Shown in pieces: positions 1-8,290 of a DNA stretch of 37,505 nucleotides. Both the position numbers and the translations under genes were made by a program. Position 1 is the first letter of the stretch. Each line of letters opens with the position of its first letter. Below the pieces are notes generated by a model, which saw only the letters and a program-made list of their open reading frames with translations, had not been told where the DNA came from and made no database searches. The DNA is from Treponema sp. (GTDB taxonomy: Bacteria; Spirochaetota; Spirochaetia; Treponematales; Treponemataceae). The stretch lies in assembly GCA_017476165.1 (NCBI GenBank), contig JAFVDR010000122.1, forward strand, positions 1 to 37,505, read 5' to 3'.

Positions 1-388
1 TCCATTCATCTTTTGAAATCAACATGAACACAAGTCCCAGTACTAGCACAGGAATGACAGAATCCCTTGCAGACAAATATGCAAAATGAGCAAAAAAATT
101 GGAAGTTGCTACATGGGAATAGAATATAAAGAATTCCTTAATGAAGCATGCTATCATTGCAATGACAAAACCTATCAGTGCGGGAGGCACGAATGCCTTC
201 CATTCATACTCGGAATTTGTCAGTGCTGCATATATCAGCATGAGCGGAATCGAAGTCAACAAGAACGTATACATGTATGGAAGAGTATCACAAGGAGCAT
301 AAATATGCAAGAAAGGACAAAAAAATGACTTCGACCGTACCTGCTTCCAATTACGATCGAATGACACAAGCAGTTCGGCCGAACACAT
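1..388 (-). CDS. Partial integral membrane protein, function unknown (3' end beyond window)
   Basis: An open frame runs from an ATG at 388 down to the left edge, about 129 codons with no stop; an in-frame TGA lies directly before the ATG. The translation begins MCSAELLVSFDRNWKQ and then has three hydrophobic stretches typical of membrane helices: roughly residues 44-62 (TFLLTSIPLMLIYAAL), 71-90 (FVPPALIGFVIAMIACF) and 111-126 (SVIPVLVLGLVFMLIS). The C-terminus is missing. The gene diverges from pncB. No Shine-Dalgarno is visible before the ATG at 388, so a start further inside the frame is possible. I do not recognise the family. The overlapping frames in the other phases (86-328 on +, 256-483 on -) look like shadows, because only this phase gives a membrane-protein pattern. 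Confidence 0.6.
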   Translation of the reverse strand, partial: MCSAELLVSFDRNWKQVRSKSFFCPFLHIYAPCDTLPYMYTFLLTSIPLMLIYAALTNSEYEWKAFVPPALIGFVIAMIACFIKEFFIFYSHVATSNFFAHFAYLSARDSVIPVLVLGLVFMLISKDEW

Positions 389-397
389 TCAATCCAA

Positions 398-424
398 TTG
401 ATTTTTATGACGCAAAAATATAGT
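398..424 (+). promoter_or_regulatory. Weak candidate promoter for pncB
   Basis: TTGATT (398-403) and TATAGT (419-424) lie 15 bp apart, shorter than the ideal 17, about 98 bp before the pncB ATG. The leader that follows contains a small imperfect hairpin at about 460-480 (TGCAGCAG / CTGtCTGCA around ATG). I could not match this leader to a known NAD-pathway riboswitch. Confidence 0.3.
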
Positions 425-521
425 ATGTAATAAACATTTTCAGCAGGGGACGCCGGCGTTTGCAGCAGATGCTGTCTGCACACTCTAAAGAAACCGTCCT
501 GGCAACTACGGAGTATGATTT

Positions 522-2000
522 ATGGAGAACCATATTGAACAAAGCACCATAAACAGTGCACTTTTCACGGATTTCTATGAACTGACAATGGCACAGGGCT
601 ACTGGAAGCAGAACATGAACCAGAAAGTCGTCTTTGACATGTTCTTTAGAAGAAACCCCTTTAACGGCGGCTTTAGCGTTTTTGCAGGCATTGAAACACT
701 TCTTGATGCCCTTACGAGCTTTTCATTTACAGCAGAAGACATTGCCTACCTTAAAGAGCAGGGCATCTTTGAACAGGGATTCCTTGACTACCTGAAAGAC
801 TTTCATTTTTCCGGCGACCTGTACTCGTTTGAAGAAGGTTCCATAATCTTCCCTCAGGAACCACTGGTTCGCATCCATGCAAACCTTATAGAGGCCCAAA
901 TCGTCGAGGGACTCGTACTGAACCACTGCAACTTTCAGAGCTTGATAGCCACAAAGACAGCCAGAATATGGCTTGCAAGCAAGAAAGGCGGCATCATGGA
1001 ATTTGGACTGCGCCGTGCTCAAGGACCAGACGGAGCAATGAGTGCAACACGGGCTTCATACATTGGAGGAGCTGCAGGAACCAGCAACACGCTTGCCGGA
1101 AAGCTGTACGGAATTCCCGTCATGGGAACAATGGCTCACTCATGGATCATGTCATTTCCATCAGAGCTAGAAGCATTCGAAGCCTATGCAAGCATCTATC
1201 CAGAAAAAACCGTATTCCTCATTGATACGTATGATACGCTCAAAAGCGGCATAAAGAATGCCATCAAGGCAGGTGCAAAGCTTGTCGAAAAAGGCTACAA
1301 CTTTGGTGTCCGCCTTGATTCCGGCGATATTTCGTATCTTACACAGGAAGTTCGCAAAGAACTTGACAAGGCTGGCTTTCCACAGGCATTCATCTCAGTA
1401 TCAAACGAACTGACAGAAGAAATCATTGAAACGCTTGTTTCACAAAATGCCCCCATCGCAAGCTGGGGAGTTGGCACACACATGGTAACAGGTGGAACAG
1501 AATCCAGTTTTACAGGAGTATACAAGCTTGCAGCTCGCCACAGTGAACAGACAAACGAAATGTCTCCTGTCATGAAATTCAGTGACAACCCTGCAAAATC
1601 AACAAATCCCGGCATCAAAAATGTATGGAGACTGTATGACAAGGACGGTATGGCAAAGGCTGATATCCTTGCATTGGAAGAAGAAGTCATTGAAAAAGGC
1701 AAGACCTACCAGTATTTCCATCCGCTCATCGACTACAGGCAGTTTTCCTTTGCAGCAGAAAGCGTACAGCCAATGCTCAAAAAGCGCCTTGAAAATGGGG
1801 AACGGCTGCAGCCTCGCCTTCCTGATGCAGAGCAGCTGCGCATAAGCAGACAAACCATGCAAACAGAGATTGAGATGTTTGACCCGTCATACAAGAGAAT
1901 CCTTAATCCTCACATCTACAAAGTGTCCATGACGGAAAACCTGAAGGACTTAAAGCTTTCATTTATTGAAGAAAACATAAAGAGAGCTTCTCAAAATTAA
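522..2000 (+). CDS. pncB: Nicotinate phosphoribosyltransferase
   Basis: This enzyme joins nicotinate to PRPP, with ATP hydrolysis, to form nicotinate mononucleotide in the Preiss-Handler NAD salvage route; it is cytosolic. The 492-residue length fits the long bacterial form. Family hallmarks are visible: the N-terminal TDFYELTMAQGYW, the GTMAHSWIMSF segment carrying the histidine that is phosphorylated in the catalytic cycle, VRLDSGD in the phosphate-binding barrel, and GVGTHMVTGG near the PRPP phosphate site. The start is supported by CGGAG at 509-513, 8 nt before the ATG. It is transcribed alone: the divergent partial membrane gene is upstream and a strong hairpin follows at 2041-2076. Nothing looks truncated. 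Confidence 0.96.
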   Translation: MENHIEQSTINSALFTDFYELTMAQGYWKQNMNQKVVFDMFFRRNPFNGGFSVFAGIETLLDALTSFSFTAEDIAYLKEQGIFEQGFLDYLKDFHFSGDLYSFEEGSIIFPQEPLVRIHANLIEAQIVEGLVLNHCNFQSLIATKTARIWLASKKGGIMEFGLRRAQGPDGAMSATRASYIGGAAGTSNTLAGKLYGIPVMGTMAHSWIMSFPSELEAFEAYASIYPEKTVFLIDTYDTLKSGIKNAIKAGAKLVEKGYNFGVRLDSGDISYLTQEVRKELDKAGFPQAFISVSNELTEEIIETLVSQNAPIASWGVGTHMVTGGTESSFTGVYKLAARHSEQTNEMSPVMKFSDNPAKSTNPGIKNVWRLYDKDGMAKADILALEEEVIEKGKTYQYFHPLIDYRQFSFAAESVQPMLKKRLENGERLQPRLPDAEQLRISRQTMQTEIEMFDPSYKRILNPHIYKVSMTENLKDLKLSFIEENIKRASQN

Positions 2001-2040
2001 GTTCAACTGAGTTCTACAGAGCTTAAACTGAGGCAGACAA

Positions 2041-2076
2041 AAAAGGCTTGCGGCACACTGACACCGCAAGCCTTTT
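2041..2076 (+). terminator. Rho-independent terminator after pncB (bidirectional in form)
   Basis: A perfect 13-bp inverted repeat (AAAAGGCTTGCGG / CCGCAAGCCTTTT) surrounds a 10-nt loop. The arms carry an A-run on the left and a T-run on the right. It begins 40 nt after the pncB stop codon. Confidence 0.85.
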
Positions 2077-2135
2077 CACATACGCTTTGTTTTACCAATA
2101 CTTTAACAAGCTCCATTTTCTTTTCAGATAAAGTC

Positions 2136-2179
2136 GGGTTCTCTAAAAAATCGCCAAAGGCGAGTTTTTAGAGATACCC
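2136..2179. repeat. Intergenic palindrome, possible REP-like element
   Basis: Arms 2140-2155 and 2159-2174 are 16 nt long and complementary except at one position, around an AAA loop, with a GC-rich tip (TCGCC/GGCGA) on an AT-rich stem. GGGT at 2136-2139 and ACCC at 2176-2179 extend the stem across a one-base bulge. No obvious partner gene needs a terminator here, since pncB already has one at 2041. Confidence 0.55.
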
Positions 2180-2220
2180 AATATAATTGAAATATTTGGG
2201 GATGAATTCACTCCTTGCCA

Positions 2221-2350
2221 GATTCGTAAAATCCACTGCGCGTAATTATTACGGCCACTGCATTTCGTCACAAAATCCAGTGCATTTTGTCGCAAAATCC
2301 AGTGCGTTTCGTCGCAAAATCCAGTGCACACATTCACGAAATCCACTGTA
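2221..2350. repeat. Array of 22-bp direct repeats
   Basis: Three consecutive, near-identical 22-bp units lie at 2263-2284, 2285-2306 and 2307-2328, with consensus TTTCGTCGCAAAATCCAGTG plus CR. Diverged copies flank them at 2221-2240 and 2329-2350. The units abut without spacers. The repeats keep frames open on both strands, which accounts for the spurious open frames here. Together with the terminator and palindrome, this is what occupies the gene-free stretch 2001-2529. Confidence 0.75.
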
Positions 2351-2493
2351 CTTCATTTCATCCGTCAATGACGGCATGGCATACATGCTGTTGATTGCTG
2401 TTGATTGCTGTAACATCACCGGTCTGCGTTTGTGCCACATTTATCCTCCGAGACCTTAATCAACTGTTTTCCGTGCTCTCCTTCCCCGACAGG

Positions 2494-2522
2494 TTGCACG
2501 GCAAAAACTTTTTTGATACACT
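2494..2522 (+). promoter_or_regulatory. Promoter of hisA-I-E, predicted leaderless
   Basis: TTGCAC (2494-2499) and TACACT (2517-2522) are separated by exactly 17 bp. The -10 box ends 8 nt before the ATG at 2530, so transcription would begin at about the start codon. This agrees with the absence of a Shine-Dalgarno sequence. Confidence 0.5.
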
Positions 2523-2529
2523 GAATGGC

Positions 2530-3831
2530 ATGGTAATATCTTCTATAGATTTAAAAGATGGACACGTTGTCCAGCTTAAAAACGGAAAAGATTTAGTCCT
2601 TCAGCGTGATGATGCAGACAACCTTATCGCTGAATTCAACAAATACGGAGAAGTTGCCGTCATTGACCTTGATGCAGCAATGCGCAATACAGATGAAAAA
2701 GGAAACACAAAAAACACGGAGCTGCTCAAATCGCTCCTTCGCAAAGGAAACATCCGCGTAGGCGGTGGAATCAGAACTGTAAAAAAAGCCCGTGAACTCA
2801 TTTCCCTTGGTGCAGAAAAAGTAATCATTGGATCTGCAGCCTGGAACACAGACAGAAAGGGTGACGAAGACCCCATTTTAAACACAGAATTCCTCGAAGA
2901 ACTGTGCAAAGCCATCGGCAGACAGAGAATCATCATTTCCGTTGATGCAATCAATGGGATGATTGCCGTAAAAGGATGGGCGGAAACAGCCAACATTTCC
3001 ATGATAGAAGGTGCAAAGGAAGCTGAAAAATACGCCAGCGAGTTGCTGTTCACCTGTGTCGAAAAGGAAGGATGCATGCAGGGAACAAACATCGACATGG
3101 TGCGCGAACTGCGACAGGCAGTAAACTGTCGCGTGGTTGCAGCAGGCGGCGTAAGCTCTGTAGAAGAAATATGTGCATTGGAATACATCGGCTGCGACGT
3201 ACAGCTTGGCATGGCATTATATACGGAGGCCGTCAAGCTCAGCGACAGCTTCATTGAATGCCTCGACTGGAAAAAGACCTACGGCATGGTGCCAGTCATT
3301 GCACAGAGCCCCGCAGGCGAGGTGCTGATGATGGGCTATGCCACGAAATCTGCATTCAAAAAGACCTTTGAAACAGGAAAACTGACCTTTTTCAGCCGTA
3401 CGCGCGACACATTGTGGACAAAGGGAGAAACAAGCGGCCACTATCTGGAAGTCGTAAAGTTGCGTGCAGACTGCGACAGGGACACCGTTCTTGCAACGGT
3501 AATCCCTCACGGAGGCACTTGCCACACTGGCAGCTGGACATGCTTTGGCAGTGATCCAGATGAAAAAAGCTCCATGGAACGCCTGTATGCCACAATAAAG
3601 GATCGCTTTGCCAATCCAAAACCCGGCAGCTACACGGCAACGCTGAACGACAAGCGCGTGCGTGAAAAAGTCATGGAAGAAGCAGAAGAGCTTACCGAAG
3701 CAGAGTCAAAGGAAGATGTCATCTGGGAAGCAGCGGACGTTCTGTACTTTATCAGCGTACTCATGTACAAAGAAGGAGTCACATGGCAAGATGTCTACAA
3801 CGAACTTGACAAGCGGCACAAAGAAAAATAG
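2530..3831 (+). CDS. hisA-hisIE: Trifunctional histidine biosynthesis fusion HisA-HisI-HisE
   Basis: One 433-residue cytosolic protein appears to carry three consecutive steps of histidine synthesis: PR-ATP pyrophosphatase (HisE), PR-AMP cyclohydrolase (HisI) and ProFAR isomerase (HisA). HisA, about residues 1-245, is a beta/alpha barrel with both expected catalytic aspartates (SSIDLKDG and ISVDAING) and phosphate-binding glycine segments (VGGGIRT, AAGGVSS). HisI, about 246-348, has DCDRDT and the zinc-ligand region GGTCHTGSWTC. HisE, about 349-433, has EKVMEEAEELTEAE and the helix EAADVLYF. I start at 2530 because MVISSIDLKDG aligns with HisA N-termini; the frame is open back to 2395, but that extension is unlike HisA. 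HisIE fusions are common, but HisA at the N-terminus of HisIE is unusual. No other his gene is nearby. Confidence 0.93.
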   Translation: MVISSIDLKDGHVVQLKNGKDLVLQRDDADNLIAEFNKYGEVAVIDLDAAMRNTDEKGNTKNTELLKSLLRKGNIRVGGGIRTVKKARELISLGAEKVIIGSAAWNTDRKGDEDPILNTEFLEELCKAIGRQRIIISVDAINGMIAVKGWAETANISMIEGAKEAEKYASELLFTCVEKEGCMQGTNIDMVRELRQAVNCRVVAAGGVSSVEEICALEYIGCDVQLGMALYTEAVKLSDSFIECLDWKKTYGMVPVIAQSPAGEVLMMGYATKSAFKKTFETGKLTFFSRTRDTLWTKGETSGHYLEVVKLRADCDRDTVLATVIPHGGTCHTGSWTCFGSDPDEKSSMERLYATIKDRFANPKPGSYTATLNDKRVREKVMEEAEELTEAESKEDVIWEAADVLYFISVLMYKEGVTWQDVYNELDKRHKEK

Positions 3832-3842
3832 GTGACGTGCAG

Positions 3843-5747
3843 CTAGCGGCGTTCGTCAACAATCTCGATTGAAAGGCGGACAGCCTTGTGCGGCAGAAAG
3901 CGCTGGAGCACAGACTTGAGTTTGTCCATTTCTACAGGCTTTGTCATGTATGCGCTAAAGCCTTCTGCCAAATACTCGTTCTTTACTCCCTCTACGGCAT
4001 TTGCAGTAAGAACGACAACAGGAGTGTCAGGGCACAGCCGTTCCTTTTGAATCAGCTTAAGGGTTTCGCCACCCGTCAGCACAGGCATCATGTAATCCAT
4101 GAATACAATGTCAAACGTTTGATGGCGAAGAATTTCAATCGCCTTGTGTCCGCTGGATGCCGTCACCGTTTTCAATCCGAAACGTTTCAAAAGCTCAGAA
4201 ATAAGCTCCATGTTCATTTCATTGTCGTCTACAATAAGAGCCTGAGTATCCTGCATGAACTGCAACAATTCGTAGTTTTCCGTTTCGCTTTCTTCACTGC
4301 CGCCAGAATCCTTTCCGATTTTGCCTATCGGCGTAATGTCATCGACATCCTGTTCCAGTTCAAACGAAAAATTGCTTCCCATGTCAATTTCACTTTGCAC
4401 GGAAATGCTCGAATTCATCATTTTGAGCAGCCGAGAAACAAGCGTCATGCCGAGGCCGATGCCCTCTATATTGCGGGTGTTTCTCATATCAAAACGCGTA
4501 AAGGCTTCTTCCACACGCATGACATCGGCAGGACGCATGCCAATGCCACTGTCCGCGACAGACACTTTCAGCATGCCATGAGGGCCTTCACCTTGCTTCC
4601 ACGAAACAGTCAAGTCGTTAAAGCCTTCCTTCGTATACTTGGCAGCATTCGACAGCAAGTTCCGAATAATCTGCTCCAGACGCTTGCCGTCTCCAATCAA
4701 GCGTATAGGAAGCTTTTCGTCTATGTGCAAGTACAGCTTAAGCCCCTTACGCTGGGTCAATTCCTGTGCATACAGAATCATTCCTTCCAGCAAGGCAACC
4801 GTGCTGTACGGCTCACACTCAAGAGACAACTTGTCATCGAGAATGGACGTAAAGTCCTGAATGTTTTCCACCATTGAAAGCAGCGTCTGCCCCGACTCAT
4901 TTGCACATTTTGCATAATGACGGAGCGTTACGTCGGGCTCATCTTTCAGAATAAGATCGCTGTAACCAAGCACAGCTTGAATCGGAGTTCTCAGTTCGTG
5001 CGACATATTTGCCAAAAACGAATCTTTGACACTGTTTGCAAGCATCTCCTTTTCCCGCGACAGCTTTAGTTCTTCCAGTGTCAGCAAAAGCCTCTGATAG
5101 TCGGGCGATTCCATTGAAAAATAAATGATGAATATTCCGACAGAAGCCAACGGAAGGCACAACAGAATGTCTCCATTAGAAATTCCCTGAACTATACCAC
5201 CTGCAATAACAACAAGGAAAGTCATCTGAATAGCAAAGTTGCGACGTTTATTCATGCGCTTCATGCAGCTAAAATACATGATTAGTGAAATGAAAAGAAA
5301 GAACGCAGGAACAAAAAAGCCTACATGTATGTAGTATGGTCCATGATAGTACACCCCTTCAGCCGTTACCCCCATAATAAAAGGAAAGAAAATGTTCACG
5401 ATAAACAGCATGACATCAATGATAAAGCAGGTAATACTGATGCTCCAAAATACTGTTTTTTTAGGAGCATTGCTTGCATACGAGCAGACGTACAGTCCAA
5501 ACAGAAATGCAACCGATGTGTTTTCCAAAAAATCAATGCTGTGCATGACAAGCTTCGTATATGGAGGGACAGGCAGATCGGTAATGATGACAGTAACAAT
5601 TTCAATGATATTTGCCGCAAAAATGTTTGCCACGTTTATTTTAAAGCATGTCCTGCTGAAATCGCTTTGGGAACGGTCAGAAAGAACCATGACCAGCAGA
5701 ATGAGATTAAACAGAGTTGCCGTGATTTCAAAATAAATTTCTGACAT
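3843..5747 (-). CDS. Hybrid sensor histidine kinase with 7-helix membrane sensor
   Basis: This 634-residue inner-membrane kinase has about seven hydrophobic helices in residues 1-215, resembling kinase N-terminal 7TM sensor domains. A dimerisation/phosphoacceptor domain follows, with His near residue 248 in NMSHELRTPIQAVLGYSD. The ATPase domain has the N box (RNLLSNAAKYT) and G boxes (DSGIGM, GIGLGMTL). The C-terminal receiver (about 505-622) has VDDNEMN, the phosphoacceptor Asp in FMDYMMP, VLTAN and the conserved Lys in TKPVE. It has no output or HPt domain, so phosphate must pass on to another protein. Its ATG overlaps the TAA of the upstream kinase by one base (TAATG), implying translational coupling. 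It is the last gene of the BMP-kinase-kinase operon, 11 bp from the convergent hisA-I-E stop. Its ligand is unknown. Confidence 0.93.
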   Translation of the reverse strand: MSEIYFEITATLFNLILLVMVLSDRSQSDFSRTCFKINVANIFAANIIEIVTVIITDLPVPPYTKLVMHSIDFLENTSVAFLFGLYVCSYASNAPKKTVFWSISITCFIIDVMLFIVNIFFPFIMGVTAEGVYYHGPYYIHVGFFVPAFFLFISLIMYFSCMKRMNKRRNFAIQMTFLVVIAGGIVQGISNGDILLCLPLASVGIFIIYFSMESPDYQRLLLTLEELKLSREKEMLANSVKDSFLANMSHELRTPIQAVLGYSDLILKDEPDVTLRHYAKCANESGQTLLSMVENIQDFTSILDDKLSLECEPYSTVALLEGMILYAQELTQRKGLKLYLHIDEKLPIRLIGDGKRLEQIIRNLLSNAAKYTKEGFNDLTVSWKQGEGPHGMLKVSVADSGIGMRPADVMRVEEAFTRFDMRNTRNIEGIGLGMTLVSRLLKMMNSSISVQSEIDMGSNFSFELEQDVDDITPIGKIGKDSGGSEESETENYELLQFMQDTQALIVDDNEMNMELISELLKRFGLKTVTASSGHKAIEILRHQTFDIVFMDYMMPVLTGGETLKLIQKERLCPDTPVVVLTANAVEGVKNEYLAEGFSAYMTKPVEMDKLKSVLQRFLPHKAVRLSIEIVDERR

Positions 5748-8290
5748 TATATTTTTTTCGCCTCACATACAACAGTGTCGTATAAAGAAAAAAGAGTTTC
5801 AATATTATTTTCCACAAAATGCACGTTTGTTTCTACATTCAATGCATTCACCAGTTCTTTCAGCACCAGTTCCATTGCTTTTGCATCGTCGGACAGCTTT
5901 TTTGCCCCAATGCTCATTGCCGACGATTTCAATGCATGCACTTCAACCAGCAAGTCTTTCCAGTTTTTCACGGACAGTGCATCTTGCATGAGCTGCTTTT
6001 TAGCAGATGAAACATCAATGAATTTTTCAATGATTGTGCGGTATATGTCCATTGAGCCTGCACAATAGGAAATGCCCGTTTTTTCGTCAATCAGCCTTTC
6101 CGTTTTCTGCTCAGAAGCCGACAGCATGACAGGTTCTGATGCCAACGACACCTGCACCAGATGTTCTGGCAGCAATGCATGCACAACATGCTTTAGGGCA
6201 TTCAGCGATACAGGCTTGCTCAGATAGGAATCAAATCCTGCCGACATGTATTTTTCACGGCTGCCTGCAAGGGCATTTGCCGTAAGTGCAACCGATGCCG
6301 TATGGGCATTCACTGAATCAGGCTCCTTGACCTGCCCAAGCAGTTCCACGCCATTCATTCCTGGCATGATGTCGTCCAAAAACAGAATGTCTACGTTCTG
6401 AACCTTCAGGAATCCAAGGGCAACAGCAGGGTCTTTAAAGCTATGCACATGGATTTTCATTGTTGCGAGCAACTTTTCTGCAACAAGCAGGTTTACTTCG
6501 TTGTCATCCACCACCACCACATGGGCATCAGGAGCAATAAAGTTCAGATCCTTGTCCGGGGGTTCATCGTTGAGAATTGCTGATTCCTGTATGTTTTTGG
6601 TGCCGATGACCTTTTGGGGAATGACTACCTCAAATTCAGAACCGACACCATACACGCTGCGCACGTTAATATGCCCATCCATCATGTCCACAAGCTGCTT
6701 TACAATGGCAAGGCCAAGCCCCGTACCTTCTATATACTTGTTGCGTTCTTCGTCTGCACGCGAAAAGCTGTTGAACAAAAAAGGAATGCTGTCTTTTTCA
6801 ATGCCTATTCCCGTATCTCGCACCACAATGTGCAGGAACAGTTCATCGCATTCTCGCTCTCCAAAAACGCGCAGATGCACAGATCCTCGTTCTGTATACT
6901 TGACGGCATTGTTCAAAATATTGATGAGGATTTGCTTTATGCGGATTTCATCGCCCAACAGTTCATCGGGCAATTCATAGTCAATTTCCGTCTTGAATGA
7001 CAGATTCTTTTGCCTTACCTTTTCACTCACCATCACCGAAACGTCATTGATGATGGCGTGCAGATGGTACGGTGCGTTGTGAATCTTCATTCTTCCAGAC
7101 TCAATCCGAGAAAAGTCCAGCACATCGTTTATCAGCGACAAGAGCGTTTCTGACGATTTTCGTATCTGCCCGGCATATTCCTTTATGTTCGCCTCGGTCG
7201 TTTCCCTCAAAACAATGTCGTTCATGCCCACGATTGCATTGAGCGGCGTACGGATTTCATGAGACATGCTGGCAAGAAACGAGCCTTTCGCCTGGCTTTC
7301 TGCAAGAGCCGCTTTTTTTTCGCTGGTTGCACGCAGGGATTTTTCTTCAGTGTCCATGACAATGGAAGTTCCTATAATGATGAACAGAGCCAGCATGCCG
7401 AACACCCACAGAAGGACTCCTTGCAGGGCTCCAAACCCCTTGTACACAGCATTTTCCTTTATTAATCCCAAAATGCGGAAATCGGAGTCAATTACCACCG
7501 CCTCAAACAGGTAGTAGCCGATTCCGGCATGCCTAAAGTGAACCACGGCCGAAGAAGAAGAGACCATCTTGTTCCGTATGGAAACAAGGGCACCGCGAAT
7601 TGTTTCGCTGTTATAGACAGCAATCAGTGGATTGGCACCGTTCTTGAATGGAATGACCATTTCTCCATCTGACTTGATGACACACGCAATGCCATTGTCG
7701 CCGTAACATGACAGGGAAAAAATATCGTTCAGCTTGGAAGCTGAATATTTTCTATATAATACTCTGTCCACAAAAGAAGCACTGTCATGCTGTCTATCAG
7801 CTATGAGCTGTCCATCAGCCTTGTGCTGTGCATCAGCCTTATGCTGTCCATCAGCCTTGAGCTGTGAATATACAGGAACTGAAAAGGTCAGCCCCGAAAA
7901 AGCATCGTAGCCAACGGAATCCCATCCTCGGAACGAATTGAGTATTTCAGGAGACAGGTACATGCTGTCGTATATGTTAAAGATGCCCAGTTCAACATCG
8001 CCACTGTTGTGCAACTGCAAAAGCTCCTTGACAAGGGCGGAGTTGCCGTCGCGCTCAACAATGGACACAATGCTTTTCAGTTCTGAAAACTCAGCATTCA
8101 ATTTTTCAGAAAACAAATCTGCAAGGGCAATGGCATTCTCTTTTACTTGATATTCAATAATTCCATCAAACATCCTGCGGAGCCGGTAATTCATGAAAAG
8201 GCAAATCAGCACGATTACGAGGCTCAATGAGGCAAGAACAATCATTGACTTTAGTTTTTTTGACTTTTTCAGCATGTTATTAAAGACCAC
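5747..8290 (-). CDS. Hybrid sensor histidine kinase with receiver and HPt domains
   Basis: This 847-residue membrane kinase holds a complete phosphorelay. A helix at about 16-34 and a second at about 285-310 enclose a periplasmic sensor of about 250 residues with no recognised fold. Next come the His box near residue 342 (SMSHEIRTPLNAIVGM), the ATPase domain (NILNNAVKYT, DTGIGI, GTGLGLAI), a receiver (about 588-710: VDDNEVN, Asp in FLDDIMP, SKPVS) and a C-terminal HPt domain with His near 785 (EVHALKSSAMSIGA). The sensor contains hexapeptide repeats of the type ADGQHK at about 142-167. The start at 8290 is a GTG with AGGAG 9 nt upstream; an ATG at 8275 is an alternative. It overlaps the BMP gene by 11 bp and the next kinase by 1 bp. 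It probably senses through the BMP-type binding protein and may pass phosphate to the divergent LytTR regulator (inference). Confidence 0.93.
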   Translation of the reverse strand: MVFNNMLKKSKKLKSMIVLASLSLVIVLICLFMNYRLRRMFDGIIEYQVKENAIALADLFSEKLNAEFSELKSIVSIVERDGNSALVKELLQLHNSGDVELGIFNIYDSMYLSPEILNSFRGWDSVGYDAFSGLTFSVPVYSQLKADGQHKADAQHKADGQLIADRQHDSASFVDRVLYRKYSASKLNDIFSLSCYGDNGIACVIKSDGEMVIPFKNGANPLIAVYNSETIRGALVSIRNKMVSSSSAVVHFRHAGIGYYLFEAVVIDSDFRILGLIKENAVYKGFGALQGVLLWVFGMLALFIIIGTSIVMDTEEKSLRATSEKKAALAESQAKGSFLASMSHEIRTPLNAIVGMNDIVLRETTEANIKEYAGQIRKSSETLLSLINDVLDFSRIESGRMKIHNAPYHLHAIINDVSVMVSEKVRQKNLSFKTEIDYELPDELLGDEIRIKQILINILNNAVKYTERGSVHLRVFGERECDELFLHIVVRDTGIGIEKDSIPFLFNSFSRADEERNKYIEGTGLGLAIVKQLVDMMDGHINVRSVYGVGSEFEVVIPQKVIGTKNIQESAILNDEPPDKDLNFIAPDAHVVVVDDNEVNLLVAEKLLATMKIHVHSFKDPAVALGFLKVQNVDILFLDDIMPGMNGVELLGQVKEPDSVNAHTASVALTANALAGSREKYMSAGFDSYLSKPVSLNALKHVVHALLPEHLVQVSLASEPVMLSASEQKTERLIDEKTGISYCAGSMDIYRTIIEKFIDVSSAKKQLMQDALSVKNWKDLLVEVHALKSSAMSIGAKKLSDDAKAMELVLKELVNALNVETNVHFVENNIETLFSLYDTVVCEAKKI
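7789..7866. repeat. 18-bp in-frame tandem repeat inside the kinase sensor domain
   Basis: On the + strand the unit is GCTGTCCATCAGCCTTGW. Full copies lie at 7789-7806, 7807-7824, 7825-7842 and 7843-7860, with a partial fifth copy. Because 18 is a multiple of 3, the repeats encode a Gln-, Asp-, Lys- and Ala-rich hexapeptide and copy-number changes would stay in frame. Confidence 0.85.

Noticed and set aside
86-328. 80-residue open frame on +
   Set aside because: It lies antisense to the partial membrane-protein frame, has no family resemblance and a Cys/His-rich composition typical of shadow frames.
425-521. NAD-type riboswitch before pncB
   Set aside because: Only a small bulged hairpin is present; I could not find the conserved core of any known NAD-related riboswitch.
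2221-2350. Possible CRISPR array
   Set aside because: The units abut directly with no unique spacers, are only 22 bp, and no cas gene is present.
2143-2459. Open frames on both strands through the 22-bp repeats
   Set aside because: The repeat itself keeps the frames open; the translations are only the repeat read out (for example WILRRNALDFATK) and have no ribosome site.
2395-2529. Upstream start for hisA-I-E at 2395
   Set aside because: The extra 45 residues do not match HisA, and the stretch contains the best promoter.
3888-4877. 329-residue open frame on +
   Set aside because: It is antisense to the receiver and ATPase domains of a clear histidine kinase, and its translation is rich in His, Arg and Phe with no domain.
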